NCBI RefSeq assembly: GCF_000739575.1
Contig: NZ_BBJO01000031.1
Coordinates: forward strand, 1 to 64,000
Source of the DNA: Halobellus rufus
Lineage (GTDB): Archaea > Halobacteriota > Halobacteria > Halobacteriales > Haloferacaceae
Direction: 5' to 3'
Length of the DNA stretch: 64,000 nt
This document shows, piece after piece, positions 53,440 to 61,951 of the stretch. Every line of letters starts with the position of its first letter. The first letter of the stretch is position 1. The translations under genes and the position numbers were made by a program. The notes under the pieces were generated by a model that did no database searches, was not told the DNA's origin, and worked only from the letters and a program-made list of their open reading frames with translations.

Positions 53440-54207
53440 ATGCAGGGACAAGCCCAACAGCAGGCATACGACCGTGGAATCACGATCTTCTCGCCCGACG
53501 GTCGCCTCTATCAGGTGGAGTATGCCAGAGAGGCAGTCAAGCGAGGGACAGCAAGCGTCGGCGTCCGAACGCCCGAGGGAGTCGTTCTCGCGGCGGACAA
53601 GCGCTCTCGGTCGCCGCTTATGGAACCGACGAGCGTCGAGAAGATCCACAAGGCCGACGACCACGCGGGCATCGCCTCCGCGGGCCACGTCGCCGACGCG
53701 CGTCAGCTCATCGACTTCGCGCGGCGGCAGGCGCAGGTCAACCGACTCCGCTACGGCGAGGCGGTCGGCATCGAGACGCTGACGAAGAACGTCACCGACC
53801 ACATCCAGCAGTACACCCAGGTCGGCGGCGCGCGCCCGTTCGGCGTCGCGCTGCTCATCGGCGGCGTCGAGAACGGCGAACCCCGACTGTACGAGACGGA
53901 CCCCTCGGGCACGCCCTACGAGTGGAAGGCCGTCTCGATCGGCGCGGACCGAAGCGACCTCCAGGAGCACCTCGAAGAGAACTACGACGACGACCTGACG
54001 CTCGACGAGGGAGTCGGTCTCGCGCTCCGGGCGATCGCTTCGGCCAACGACGACGAACTCGCCGCCGACGGCGTCGACGTCGCCACGATCTCCACGGAGA
54101 GCGAGGCGTTCGTCGAACTCACGAACGACGAGATCGCGACGTACATCGCCGACAACGACCTCGAACCGTCCGAGGAGGACGCCGAGGCGGACGGCGACGA
54201 GGAGTAG
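53440..54207 (+). CDS. psmA: Proteasome alpha subunit
   Basis: 255 residues. The gate and alpha signature are at the N-terminus (MQGQAQQQAYDRGITIFSPDG and YQVEYAREAVKRGTASVGVRT). KSRSPLM, GIASAGHVADARQLIDFARRQAQ follow. No N-terminal Thr, as expected for alpha. The tail PSEEDAEADGDEE is acidic. The alpha ring gates entry of unfolded or SAMP-tagged proteins. It ends the RNase P/proteasome cluster. Confidence 0.96.
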   Translation: MQGQAQQQAYDRGITIFSPDGRLYQVEYAREAVKRGTASVGVRTPEGVVLAADKRSRSPLMEPTSVEKIHKADDHAGIASAGHVADARQLIDFARRQAQVNRLRYGEAVGIETLTKNVTDHIQQYTQVGGARPFGVALLIGGVENGEPRLYETDPSGTPYEWKAVSIGADRSDLQEHLEENYDDDLTLDEGVGLALRAIASANDDELAADGVDVATISTESEAFVELTNDEIATYIADNDLEPSEEDAEADGDEE

Positions 54208-54418
54208 TCCGCCGCTCGGCACCGCGCCGCCACCGCCTCGGTTGCTGTCTCGACGGCGTCCCGCGTTCTCAGCACTCCGTCTTCGCCCGTAGCGAGTCGC
54301 CCGTTCTCACCGTGAGGATCGGGCATCCGACGCTGTACCGGCGTCTCAGCGTTGAACGGCCGCGAGAATGTCCCAGATCCGGCGTTCGCGGGTCGGCGTC
54401 GACGCCGACGCTCGGCGT

Positions 54419-54772
54419 TCAGTACTCCTCGTAGGCGAGGTTCATCAGCCACTGCGAGAAGGCGTCGCTGTTGTGGTTGACCTCCTCCTCGCCGATGAAC
54501 GGCGAGAGCATGTCGCCCGCCATCAGCAGCGAGAAGTCGAGGTCGCGCGCGGCGGGCTCGAGGTGGTAGGTGTTGTGGCCGTCGTACACCGTATCCTCGC
54601 GCTCGATGAGGCCGAGTTCGGCCAGTTTCTCGGCGATTCGACTCCCCTTCCGCGAGGAGATGTCGAGTTCCTTCCAGAAGTCGCTCTGGTGGATCCCTCC
54701 GGTCTCTCGGATGAGTTCCAGCGCTTCGCGCTCGTCTTCCGAGAGGTCCGCTTCGGCGGCGGCTACGCTCAT
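54419..54772 (-). CDS. Winged-helix transcriptional regulator
   Basis: 117 residues from ATG 54772 (MSVAAAEADLSEDEREALELI). The winged helix is IRETGGIHQSDFWKELDISSRKGSRIAEKLAELGLIEREDTVYDGHNTYHLEP. The C-terminal helix FSLLMAGDMLSPFIGEEEVNHNSDAFSQWLMNLAYEEY may dimerise. TATA-like TTTAAAC lies about 27 bases upstream on the minus strand. The MarR/Lrp-like family is conserved in archaea; targets unknown. Confidence 0.87.
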   Translation of the reverse strand: MSVAAAEADLSEDEREALELIRETGGIHQSDFWKELDISSRKGSRIAEKLAELGLIEREDTVYDGHNTYHLEPAARDLDFSLLMAGDMLSPFIGEEEVNHNSDAFSQWLMNLAYEEY

Positions 54773-54797
54773 ATTCGCTTCGACGCCCGCGAGTCGT

Positions 54798-55595
54798 TTA
54801 AATGTGACTTTCGACCGGTCGGAACGGCGTCTCACAGGGCGGGCCGTCGGCGAACGCGAAGTCTCCCGTCCCGTCGGCGTACAGCGTCACCAACGACGAC
54901 GACCGCGTCCCGAAGCGCCGTTCGGGGTCGTGTACGCAGACGCCGTAGTCGTGATCCGCGAGGACGTCGGCGGCGCGGTCGCGCCACGCCGCGGGTCCGT
55001 CTCCCTCCCGCGGTTCCAACGCGTCGCGAACGCGCTCGGCGTTTCTCGCCTGCTCGGCTCCGCGTTCGGGGTGCCCTTCGGGACCGAAGTTCTCCCCGTC
55101 CACGCCGACGTTGACGACGACGTGGACGCCCGGGTCCAGTTCGCGGATCCGAAGTTCGCCGTCCCACTCGAAGAGGAAGGCGCGGGGGGTCGCATCGATC
55201 TCGCTGGCCCCAGCAGTCTCCGCCTGCGCCGCCCCTCGCTCGGCGATGACGAGGTTGAATCCGTCGTACGTGTCGGCCTCGACCGCGGACTCGACGACGC
55301 GTCGGGCCTCGTCGGCGCTCTCGGTTTCGAGCACGTCGCGGACGAGCAACCCCCTAGAACGTTCGCCGCCGTCGGGCACGTCGACCCAGCGGTTCGTGAT
55401 CCCGCAGAACACGCCGGCCTCGTTGTAGCCGATCCACGTCCCGCCCGCTTCGGCGTCCCGCGGCGCGACGAACGCCGGGTCGCCGTCGCGGACGGCCGGC
55501 GGCTCCGACTCCCGATCCAGCAGTTCGTCGCGGTTCGCGGCGACGACGACCGGCGCGTCGGCGAAGACGCGCCACGCTAGCGTCAGTGTGCACAC
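54798..55595 (-). CDS. NRDE-family protein (TANGO2-like)
   Basis: 265 residues from GTG 55595. MCTLTLAWRVFADAPVVVAANRDELLDRESEPP is the family signature: N-terminal Met-Cys, with Cys2 a probable Ntn-type nucleophile, and the NRDE motif. GGTWIGYNEAGVFCGITNRW follows. Family members occur in all domains, with roles argued in haem or lipid handling; the archaeal role is unknown. Confidence 0.88.
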   Translation of the reverse strand: MCTLTLAWRVFADAPVVVAANRDELLDRESEPPAVRDGDPAFVAPRDAEAGGTWIGYNEAGVFCGITNRWVDVPDGGERSRGLLVRDVLETESADEARRVVESAVEADTYDGFNLVIAERGAAQAETAGASEIDATPRAFLFEWDGELRIRELDPGVHVVVNVGVDGENFGPEGHPERGAEQARNAERVRDALEPREGDGPAAWRDRAADVLADHDYGVCVHDPERRFGTRSSSLVTLYADGTGDFAFADGPPCETPFRPVESHI

Positions 55596-55708
55596 GAGCG
55601 AGCCTTGGTGCGACGGCGAAATATACCCTCGGCCCGCGGCAGGGCCGTCGCTGTCCGCTGGGAACCGGGAAACCGTTCAAGAGGGTGCCGGACGAAGGTG
55701 GCTCTGTG

Positions 55709-56146
55709 ATGTACGACGACGTACTCGTTCCCACCGACGGCAGCGACGGCACGATGCAGGCGCTCGAACACGCGCTCGACATCGCCTCGACGCGGGACGC
55801 GACGATCCACGCGCTGTCCGTGATGGACCGGCGGCTCTACCTCGCCGCCGGCGACGATCAGAAGGCGGAACTGAAGGAGACGATGGAGGCGGACGCCCAG
55901 TCGGCGGTCGAGCGCGTCGCCGAGGCCGCAGACGAGGCGGGCGTCGACTTCACGACGACCGTTCGCGATGGGATCCCGTACCGCGAGATCCTCGAATACG
56001 CCGAGGACAACGGGATCGACCTGATCGTGATGGGGACGCACGGTCGATCCGGGAAGGACAAGCTCGCGAACCTCGGCAGCGTCACCGAACGCGTCGTCGA
56101 GAACACCGACAAGCCGATTCTGGTCGTTCGGATGCAAGACGAGTAA
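55709..56146 (+). CDS. UspA-family universal stress protein
   Basis: 145 residues starting MYDDVLVPTDGSDGTMQALEHALDIA; ATP-binding motif LIVMGTHGRSGKDKLANLGSVTERV. It is a second single-domain UspA in the window, about 40-50 percent similar to the first by eye. The start is ATG 55709, with GTG 55706 adjacent. Confidence 0.92.
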   Translation: MYDDVLVPTDGSDGTMQALEHALDIASTRDATIHALSVMDRRLYLAAGDDQKAELKETMEADAQSAVERVAEAADEAGVDFTTTVRDGIPYREILEYAEDNGIDLIVMGTHGRSGKDKLANLGSVTERVVENTDKPILVVRMQDE

Positions 56147-56210
56147 CGGCGTCGTCGACGTCGCCGACGCGCCGGCGAGCGTTTATATCCGAAGGCGGGG
56201 CCACACCCCG

Positions 56211-56380
56211 CGTGCGTTGAACGACGCCCCGCGTCGGTCTGCGGTTGCTCGGCACGTCGGCGCGGGGAGCGGCGACTACGCTGAGACGGCGGCGTCGCCG
56301 ACGCGGGTGCCGACTGTTCGCCCCTCCCTCCGAGCGATAGCTGCGGCAGCGCTTTGCGGCGCCGCAAGCTTTAGACTCTT
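56211..56380 (+). ncRNA. Candidate non-coding RNA between uspA and purNH
   Basis: A good TATA box (GTTTATATCC, 56181-56190) would start a transcript near 56211, yet no convincing gene follows; the only open frame begins TTG at 56217 and has mixed composition. The segment holds a stem CCCCGCG (56227-56233) with CGCGGGG (56261-56267) and ends in a hairpin and T-rich tract (next entry). That is promoter, structure and terminator in about 170 bases. Alternatives: a long 3' end of uspA, or an unrecognised small protein. Confidence 0.35.
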
Positions 56381-56390
56381 CTTCGCTTCG
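56351..56390 (+). terminator. Hairpin followed by T-rich tract
   Basis: GCTTTGCGGC (56351-56360) pairs with GCCGCAAGC (56361-56369), one bulged T and almost no loop, and is followed on the plus strand by tttagactcttcttcgcttc. It would end rightward transcripts coming from uspA or the candidate RNA just before convergent purNH. A second inverted repeat, GCTTTAGAC (56368-56376) with GTCTAAAGC (56400-56408), spans the purNH stop. Confidence 0.45.
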
Positions 56391-56391
56391 C

Positions 56392-57993
56392 TCAGTCGTG
56401 TCTAAAGCACCGCCGCCCGGTGAACACCATCGGTATCCCGCGCTCGTCGCAGGCGGCGATCACGTCCTCGTCGTTGACGGATCCGCCGGGCTGAATCACG
56501 GCCTCGATACCGGCGTCTGCGGCCTCCTCGACGCCGTCTGGGAACGGGAAGAAGGCGTCCGAAGCCATCACGGCCCCCTCGGCGCTCTTGCCCTCGGCGT
56601 CGGATTCGGCCTTCATCGCCGCGAGCTTCACGGCGTCGACGCGGGAGACCTGCCCCATCCCGACGCCGACGGTCTCGGTGCCGTCGGCGAAGACGATGCC
56701 GTTCGACTTGACGTGCTTGAGCACCTTCCACGCGAACAGCATCGTCTCCAACTGTTCCTCGGTCGGCTCGGTCTCGGTCGCGACCTCGACGTCCTCCCGG
56801 GTCGGTGCCCAGCGGTCGCGCTCTTGGACGAGTCGACCGCCGACCAGCGGCTTCTCCGTCAACCGGTCCGTCCGTTCGTCCAGTTCGCCGACCGCGAGGA
56901 CTCGCAGGTCGTCCTTCGAACAGAGCACGTCGAGCGCCGCGTCCGTGTAGCTCGGCGCGACGACGACCTCCTTGAACGAGTCGACGATCTCCTCGGCGGT
57001 GGCGGCGTCGCACTCGCGGTTGAGAGCGACGATGCCACCGAAGGCGCTCATCGGATCGGTCGCGAGCGCGTCGACGTAGGCGTCCGCCAGCGTGTCGGCC
57101 GTCGCGCAGCCGGCGGGGTTCGTGTGCTTGATGACCGCGGCGGCCGGGTCGTCGAACTCCTTTATCAGATTCAGCGCGGCGTCGGCGTCGTTGTAGTTGT
57201 TGTACGACAGCCCCTTCGCGCCCTCGTTGAGCTGCGGCGCGTCGACGACGCTCGCCTCGTCGGTCGCGGCGTCGGCGTACACCGCGGCCGGCTGGTGGGG
57301 GTTCTCCCCGTAGCGGAGCGACGCGCGGCGGTCGTCGGAGACGACGCGGCGCTCGGGGAAGTCGCCCCCGTCGTCGCCGTCGACCTCGACGGTCAGCGCC
57401 GTTCCGTCGTCGGTCTCGCGCTCCTCGACGGTGAGTCGGTCCTCGGAGAACCACCTCACTGCCCGGGGATAGGCGGTGAACTCCGCGTCGTGGAGGACGC
57501 GTGACTTCAGCGAGTCGACGTCGTCGTCTGCGTACACCGGGACCGACTCCTGGGTGACGATAGGTCCGGCGTCGACCTCCTCGGTCACGACGTGAACGGT
57601 GCAACCGGTGACGCTGACGCCCGCCTCGATCACCTGCTCGTGGGCGTCGTCGCCGGGAAACGAGGGGAGCAGCGACGGGTGGACGTTCAGCGTCGTCGGC
57701 GTCGCGTCCAGAAACGTCTCCGTGAGGATCCGCATGTACCCGTCCAGACAGACGAGGTCGAAGTCGTAACTCGACAGGGCGTCGAGAACCCGCTCCTCGT
57801 GGGACTCGCGGGACTCGTCAGCCCCGCGCTCGACGACCTCCGTCGGGATCCCGCGCTCGGCGGCGGCGTCGAGGACCGGCGCGCCCTCGTGGTTCGAGAG
57901 CACGACCGCCAGTTCGGCACCGCCCGGTCGGCTGTCGTCGATGTGTCGGAGATTCCGTCCGCGATTGCTCGCCAGACCGGCAATCTTGGTCAT
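56392..57993 (-). CDS. purNH: Bifunctional PurN-PurH: GAR and AICAR formyltransferases
   Basis: 533 residues. Residues ~1-190 are PurN (IAGLASNRGRNLRHIDD, TLNVHPSLLPSFPGDDAH with catalytic Asn/His, TEEVDAGPIVTQ with Asp). Residues ~215-533 are the AICAR transformylase part of PurH (RYGENPHQPAAVY, AAVIKHTNPAGCATAD, SDAFFPFPDGVEEAADAGIEAVIQPGGS). The IMP-cyclohydrolase domain of bacterial PurH is missing, as in haloarchaea that use PurO. It thus covers two formyl-transfer steps of purine synthesis. It is divergent from purB; a minus-strand TATA (TATATAAGG) lies at about 58038-58046. Confidence 0.93.
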   Translation of the reverse strand: MTKIAGLASNRGRNLRHIDDSRPGGAELAVVLSNHEGAPVLDAAAERGIPTEVVERGADESRESHEERVLDALSSYDFDLVCLDGYMRILTETFLDATPTTLNVHPSLLPSFPGDDAHEQVIEAGVSVTGCTVHVVTEEVDAGPIVTQESVPVYADDDVDSLKSRVLHDAEFTAYPRAVRWFSEDRLTVEERETDDGTALTVEVDGDDGGDFPERRVVSDDRRASLRYGENPHQPAAVYADAATDEASVVDAPQLNEGAKGLSYNNYNDADAALNLIKEFDDPAAAVIKHTNPAGCATADTLADAYVDALATDPMSAFGGIVALNRECDAATAEEIVDSFKEVVVAPSYTDAALDVLCSKDDLRVLAVGELDERTDRLTEKPLVGGRLVQERDRWAPTREDVEVATETEPTEEQLETMLFAWKVLKHVKSNGIVFADGTETVGVGMGQVSRVDAVKLAAMKAESDAEGKSAEGAVMASDAFFPFPDGVEEAADAGIEAVIQPGGSVNDEDVIAACDERGIPMVFTGRRCFRHD

Positions 57994-58131
57994 ACGCGGT
58001 ATCCCTCGCGCAGACAGTAAGTCAGTTGCGGTCTCTCCGACCCTTATATACACAATCGCGGATAGATTCTTCGACGAACGGCACGAAACCGTCGTGTTCT
58101 ATGCACGGAAGTGAGTCTCGCCATCGACACG

Positions 58132-58140
58132 CTTTTTTAG
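58132..58140 (+). promoter_or_regulatory. TATA element of purB
   Basis: CTTTTTTAG lies 22-30 bases before ATG 58162, so purB is probably leaderless. Confidence 0.55.
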
Positions 58141-58161
58141 CGCCTCGGGGAGTGTCCGCGT

Positions 58162-59553
58162 ATGGACGATCTCTCCCGCTCCGACCCACTCGCCGCCGTA
58201 TCCCCGCTCGACGGGCGATACGCGGGCCGAACCGAACCGCTCGTCCCCTACGCCAGCGAGGCGGGGCTGATGCGGGCGCGACTGCGCGTCGAGGTCGAAT
58301 ACCTGCTCGCGTTGGACGACCTCGACGCGACGCCGCTGTCGCTCTCCGAAACCGAGCGCGGCGACCTCCGCGCGGTCGTCGACGACTTCGACGGCGACGA
58401 CGCGCGGCTCATCAAGCGCCTCGAAACCGAGGGAGCGGCGGGGTACAGCGCGACCAACCACGACGTGAAGGCCGTCGAGTACTTCCTGCGGACGGAGACG
58501 GACGAGCGGGTCCATCCGTGGATCCACTTCGGGCTGACCTCCGAGGACGTGAACAACCTCGCGCACCGACTGCTCGTCAAGCCCGCCGTCGAAGCGGTGT
58601 TGCTGCCCGCGCTCGCGTCCGTCCGTGACGAACTCGTCGACCTCGCCCACGAGTACCGAGACACGCCGATGATGGCTCGGACGCACGGTCAGCCCGCGAC
58701 GCCGACGACGTTCGGCAAGGAGATGGCCGTCTACGCCGCTCGGCTCGGGACCGCGATGGGACGCGTCGACGGCGCCGCGAGCGACCTCTCCGGGAAACTC
58801 GCGGGCGCGTCGGGCACGTACGCGGCTCACGTCGCCGCCTACCCGGACGTCGATTGGCGATCGTTCTCCCGGTCGTTCGTCGGGGATCTGGGGCTGGAAC
58901 ACACCGCGCTCACGACGCAGGTGAACCCCTGCGACGACCTCGCAGCGCTGTTCGACGCGCTCCGCGGCGTCAACAACGTGCTGGTCGACCTCGACCGCGA
59001 CGTCTGGCTCTACGTCTCGAACCGCTATCTCGGCCAGGAGGCCGACGCCGGCGAGACCGGTTCCTCGACGATGCCGCACAAGGTGAACCCGATCGACTTC
59101 GAGAACAGCGAGGGCAACCTCTCGAAGGCCAACTCGGATCTGACGTTCCTCGCGGACTACGTGACGACGTCCCGCCTCCAGCGCGACCTCTCGGACTCGA
59201 CGGTCAAGCGGAACATCGGCGCGGCGTTCGCCCACTGTCTGATCGGCTACGGGAAGGCCGAGACCGGGCTCGGAAAGGTCGTCCCGAACGAGCAGGTGAT
59301 GCGCGAGGAACTGGACGCTCACCCCGAACTGATCGGCGAGGCCGTCCAGACGATTCTCCGTCGAGAGGGCGACACCGACGCCTACGAGCGCGTCAAGGAC
59401 CTCACGCGGGGGCGGAACGTCACGCTCGAAGACTTCCGCGACCTCTTCGCCGACCTCGATGTCGACGACGCGGTGAAAGCCGAGTTACGCGCGCTCTCGC
59501 CGGCGACGTACGTCGGCCTCGGCGACGAACTCGTCGACGAGGTCGATCCGTGA
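58162..59553 (+). CDS. purB: Adenylosuccinate lyase
   Basis: 463 residues of the fumarase/aspartase fold. ARTHGQPATPTTFGKEM holds the catalytic His, and GETGSSTMPHKVNPIDFENSEGN is the signature loop with the catalytic Ser. It acts twice, on SAICAR in purine synthesis and on adenylosuccinate. The divergent arrangement with purNH suggests shared control. Confidence 0.96.
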   Translation: MDDLSRSDPLAAVSPLDGRYAGRTEPLVPYASEAGLMRARLRVEVEYLLALDDLDATPLSLSETERGDLRAVVDDFDGDDARLIKRLETEGAAGYSATNHDVKAVEYFLRTETDERVHPWIHFGLTSEDVNNLAHRLLVKPAVEAVLLPALASVRDELVDLAHEYRDTPMMARTHGQPATPTTFGKEMAVYAARLGTAMGRVDGAASDLSGKLAGASGTYAAHVAAYPDVDWRSFSRSFVGDLGLEHTALTTQVNPCDDLAALFDALRGVNNVLVDLDRDVWLYVSNRYLGQEADAGETGSSTMPHKVNPIDFENSEGNLSKANSDLTFLADYVTTSRLQRDLSDSTVKRNIGAAFAHCLIGYGKAETGLGKVVPNEQVMREELDAHPELIGEAVQTILRREGDTDAYERVKDLTRGRNVTLEDFRDLFADLDVDDAVKAELRALSPATYVGLGDELVDEVDP

Positions 59554-59587
59554 CGCGGGTAGATAATTAACTCAAAACAGAATAAAT

Positions 59588-59595
59588 CTTTTATC
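59588..59595 (+). promoter_or_regulatory. TATA element of glucose dehydrogenase gene
   Basis: CTTTTATC lies 22-29 bases before ATG 59617. It sits in an AT-rich stretch (agataattaactcaaaaca, from 59561) that could also hold activator sites. Confidence 0.55.
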
Positions 59596-59616
59596 GTCGG
59601 GGGCATACCTCCGTGT

Positions 59617-60696
59617 ATGCAGGCCATCGCAGTCGAGCGCGGGACGACACGACCGACTCTCGTCGACATCCCGCGGCCGGACCCCGCGCCCGGCGAGGCG
59701 CTGGTCCGCACGCTTCGGGTCGGCATCGACGGGACCGACCACGAAGTGATCGCGGGCGGCCACGGTAGCTTCCCGGACGGCGAGGACTTCCTCGTTCTCG
59801 GTCACGAGGCTGTCGGCGTCGTCGAAGAGCCCGGGGACACGCGGTTCGACCGGGGCGACGTCGTCGTTCCCACCATCCGCCGCCCGCCCGGGGAGACGAA
59901 CGCGTACTTCGAGCGCGGCGAGGAGGATATGGCCCCCTCAGGCGCGTACTACGAACGCGGCATCGAGGGGGCACACGGGTTTATGGCCGAGTACTTCACG
60001 AGTCCCGGAGACGCCCTCGTCTCCGTCCCCCGTTCGGTCGCCGACCTCGGCTTTCTCGTCGAACCGCTCTCGATCGCCGAGAAGGCGCTCGAACTCGCCG
60101 CCGCGTCCCGGTCCTCGTTCACGTGGGAACCGGAGTCCGCGCTGGTACTCGGGAACGGGAGCCTCGGGCTGCTCGCGCTCGCGCTGCTCGATGCACGGGC
60201 CGACTACGACCGTCTCTACTGTCTGGGCCGCCGCGACCGGCCCGATCCGACGATCGACGTCATCGAGGGGTTGGACGCGACGTACGTCGACTCCCGGAAG
60301 ACGCCGCTCTCGGAGGTCGCCGACGCCTACGAACCGATGGACCTGATCTTCGAGGCGACCGGCTACGCCAGACACGCCTTCGAGACGATCGAGGCGCTCG
60401 CGCCGAACGGCGTCGGCGCGCTGCTCGGCGTCCCCGGCCAGTGGGAGTTCGAGATCGACGGCGGCGCGCTGCACAGGGAGTTCGTCCTCCACAACAAGGC
60501 GCTCGTCGGCAGCGTCAACTCGAATGTGCGGCACTTCGAGGCCGCGGCCGCGGCTCTCGACGGCCTCCCAGCGTGGTTCACCGACGCGATGGTCTCCGGC
60601 GTGTACGGTCTCGACGACTTCGAGGCGGCGTTCGTCGACGACGACACGACTATAAAAACAGCCGTCCAATTCAGCGCGTATGAAGAACGTCGATGA
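59617..60696 (+). CDS. gdh: Glucose 1-dehydrogenase, haloarchaeal zinc type
   Basis: 359 residues of the zinc medium-chain dehydrogenase family, closely matching the Haloferax mediterranei enzyme as I recall it: LRVGIDGTDHEVIAGGHG with D38, LVLGHEAVGVV with H63 and E64, and LVEPLSIAEKAL with E149 as metal ligands. LVLGNGSLGLLALALL is the cofactor motif, and LGRRDRPDPTIDVIEGLDATYVDSR is typical of NADP(H)-preferring members. It oxidises glucose to gluconolactone in the semi-phosphorylative Entner-Doudoroff route. Its 3' end overlaps gfcR by 17 bases. Confidence 0.94.
   Translation: MQAIAVERGTTRPTLVDIPRPDPAPGEALVRTLRVGIDGTDHEVIAGGHGSFPDGEDFLVLGHEAVGVVEEPGDTRFDRGDVVVPTIRRPPGETNAYFERGEEDMAPSGAYYERGIEGAHGFMAEYFTSPGDALVSVPRSVADLGFLVEPLSIAEKALELAAASRSSFTWEPESALVLGNGSLGLLALALLDARADYDRLYCLGRRDRPDPTIDVIEGLDATYVDSRKTPLSEVADAYEPMDLIFEATGYARHAFETIEALAPNGVGALLGVPGQWEFEIDGGALHREFVLHNKALVGSVNSNVRHFEAAAAALDGLPAWFTDAMVSGVYGLDDFEAAFVDDDTTIKTAVQFSAYEERR
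60651..60657 (+). promoter_or_regulatory. gfcR TATA element inside the gdh coding sequence
   Basis: TATAAAA lies 23-29 bases before ATG 60680 and within the last codons of gdh (DDTTIKTAVQF). A leaderless gfcR message independent of gdh is therefore likely. Confidence 0.6.
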
Positions 60697-61333
60697 CCTC
60701 ATCTCGAGCGCGGCGGAACTCGCCGAGCGGGGTCTCTCGAAGGGCGAGATCGCCGACGAGCTGAACGTCTCCCGGGAGACGGCGAGCTGGCTCGTCGAAC
60801 GGAGCGGCACCGAGGACCACGAACCCGCGCCCGAGCCGGTCGCGGCCGACACCGACGACGGGAGCGGCCCGCACGACATCCACGTCGACTGGAGCGCGAT
60901 CGGCCGGGACTCCCGACAGCTGTCGCACGTCGGTCGGGCGATGGCGGACCTCCTCGTCAAGGAGGGCGAAGAGGTCGACCTGACGATCGGCATCGAGAAG
61001 GCGGGCGCGCCGCTGGCGACGGTCGTCTCGACGGAACTGGACACCGACCTCGGGTCGTACGCACCGGCGAAGCACCAGTGGGAGGAGGGCGACATCGAGG
61101 AGCTCGGCGGGTCGTTCTCGCGGAACTTCGCGCAGATCCGCGACAGGGAGTGCTACGTCGTCGACGACACGATCACCTCCGGCACGACGATGCGGGAGAC
61201 GGTCGAGTCGATCCGCGAGGAGGGCGGCGACCCGGTCGCCTGCGTCGTCATCGTCGACAAGCAGGGCGTCGACGAGATCGAGGGCGTGCCGGTGTACTCG
61301 CTCATCGACGTCGTCCGCGTCGGCAACGAGTGA
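60680..61333 (+). CDS. gfcR: GfcR sugar-catabolism regulator (HTH plus phosphoribosyltransferase-like domain)
   Basis: 217 residues. Residues 1-45 are a helix-turn-helix (LAERGLSKGEIADELNVSRETASWLVERSG). Residues ~75-215 have the orotate-phosphoribosyltransferase fold with the PRPP motif ECYVVDDTITSGTTMRETVE. In Haloferax GfcR activates genes of sugar degradation, and the fold is now used as a sensor. Its position right after glucose dehydrogenase supports that role here. No OMP synthesis is implied. Confidence 0.9.
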   Translation: MKNVDDLISSAAELAERGLSKGEIADELNVSRETASWLVERSGTEDHEPAPEPVAADTDDGSGPHDIHVDWSAIGRDSRQLSHVGRAMADLLVKEGEEVDLTIGIEKAGAPLATVVSTELDTDLGSYAPAKHQWEEGDIEELGGSFSRNFAQIRDRECYVVDDTITSGTTMRETVESIREEGGDPVACVVIVDKQGVDEIEGVPVYSLIDVVRVGNE

Positions 61334-61433
61334 ATCCTAGTCCCGTTCGCGCTTCTGTCGGGGCCCGGCGGCGACTCCCGGTGCCTCGCACGCCGACGCA
61401 ATCCATTTCACCGACGGTCGCGTACGAGGGTGT

Positions 61434-61775
61434 ATGACGTTCCAGCCCGGTGCGGATCTGAGCGAAGACGAGGTACAGGAGCGAGTCGACGACGCGATCG
61501 AGTCGAACGACGTCGTCCTGTTCATGAAGGGGAACCGCCTGATGCCGCAGTGTGGTTACTCCCAGCGCGCGGTGAACCTCATCTCCCAGTACGTCGAGGA
61601 GTTCGAGACGATCGACGTGTTGCCCGCGCTCGATCAGTTCCGCGGCGCGCTCGAAGCCCACAGCGGCTGGGAGACGATCCCGCAGACGTACGTCGACGGC
61701 GAGTTCGTCGGCGGCAGCGACATCCTCGCGGAACTCGACGAGCGCGGCGAGTTGGAAGCGACGCTGCAGGGCTGA
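61434..61775 (+). CDS. Monothiol glutaredoxin
   Basis: 113 residues. DVVLFMKGNRLMPQCGYSQRAVNLISQY has the CGYS active site (C40), close to the CGFS of Grx4/GrxD proteins that carry 2Fe-2S clusters; WETIPQTYVDGEFVGGSDILAEL is the glutathione/thiol-binding end. Haloarchaea use gamma-glutamylcysteine rather than glutathione. Iron-sulfur transfer is the most likely role. Confidence 0.92.
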   Translation: MTFQPGADLSEDEVQERVDDAIESNDVVLFMKGNRLMPQCGYSQRAVNLISQYVEEFETIDVLPALDQFRGALEAHSGWETIPQTYVDGEFVGGSDILAELDERGELEATLQG

Positions 61776-61951
61776 CGGCGACCAGCCGCTGTGGCGCACG
61801 CGCCGGGGCGGCCGAGAGCGACGCGACCGCCTCCATCGACCGCTATCGAGACGAGCCAAAGAGCAGACCCTATAAGCCCCCGGTGCCTACCATAACGCAG
61901 GTACCGGCGTCCCGTTGCGTCCGGCTCGTACGGGTACCATCCACAACAACT

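Noticed and set aside
54208-54418. Possible gene between psmA and the regulator
   Set aside because: Convergent gap of about 210 bases; open frames here are short and overlap neighbours, with no promoter or coding bias.
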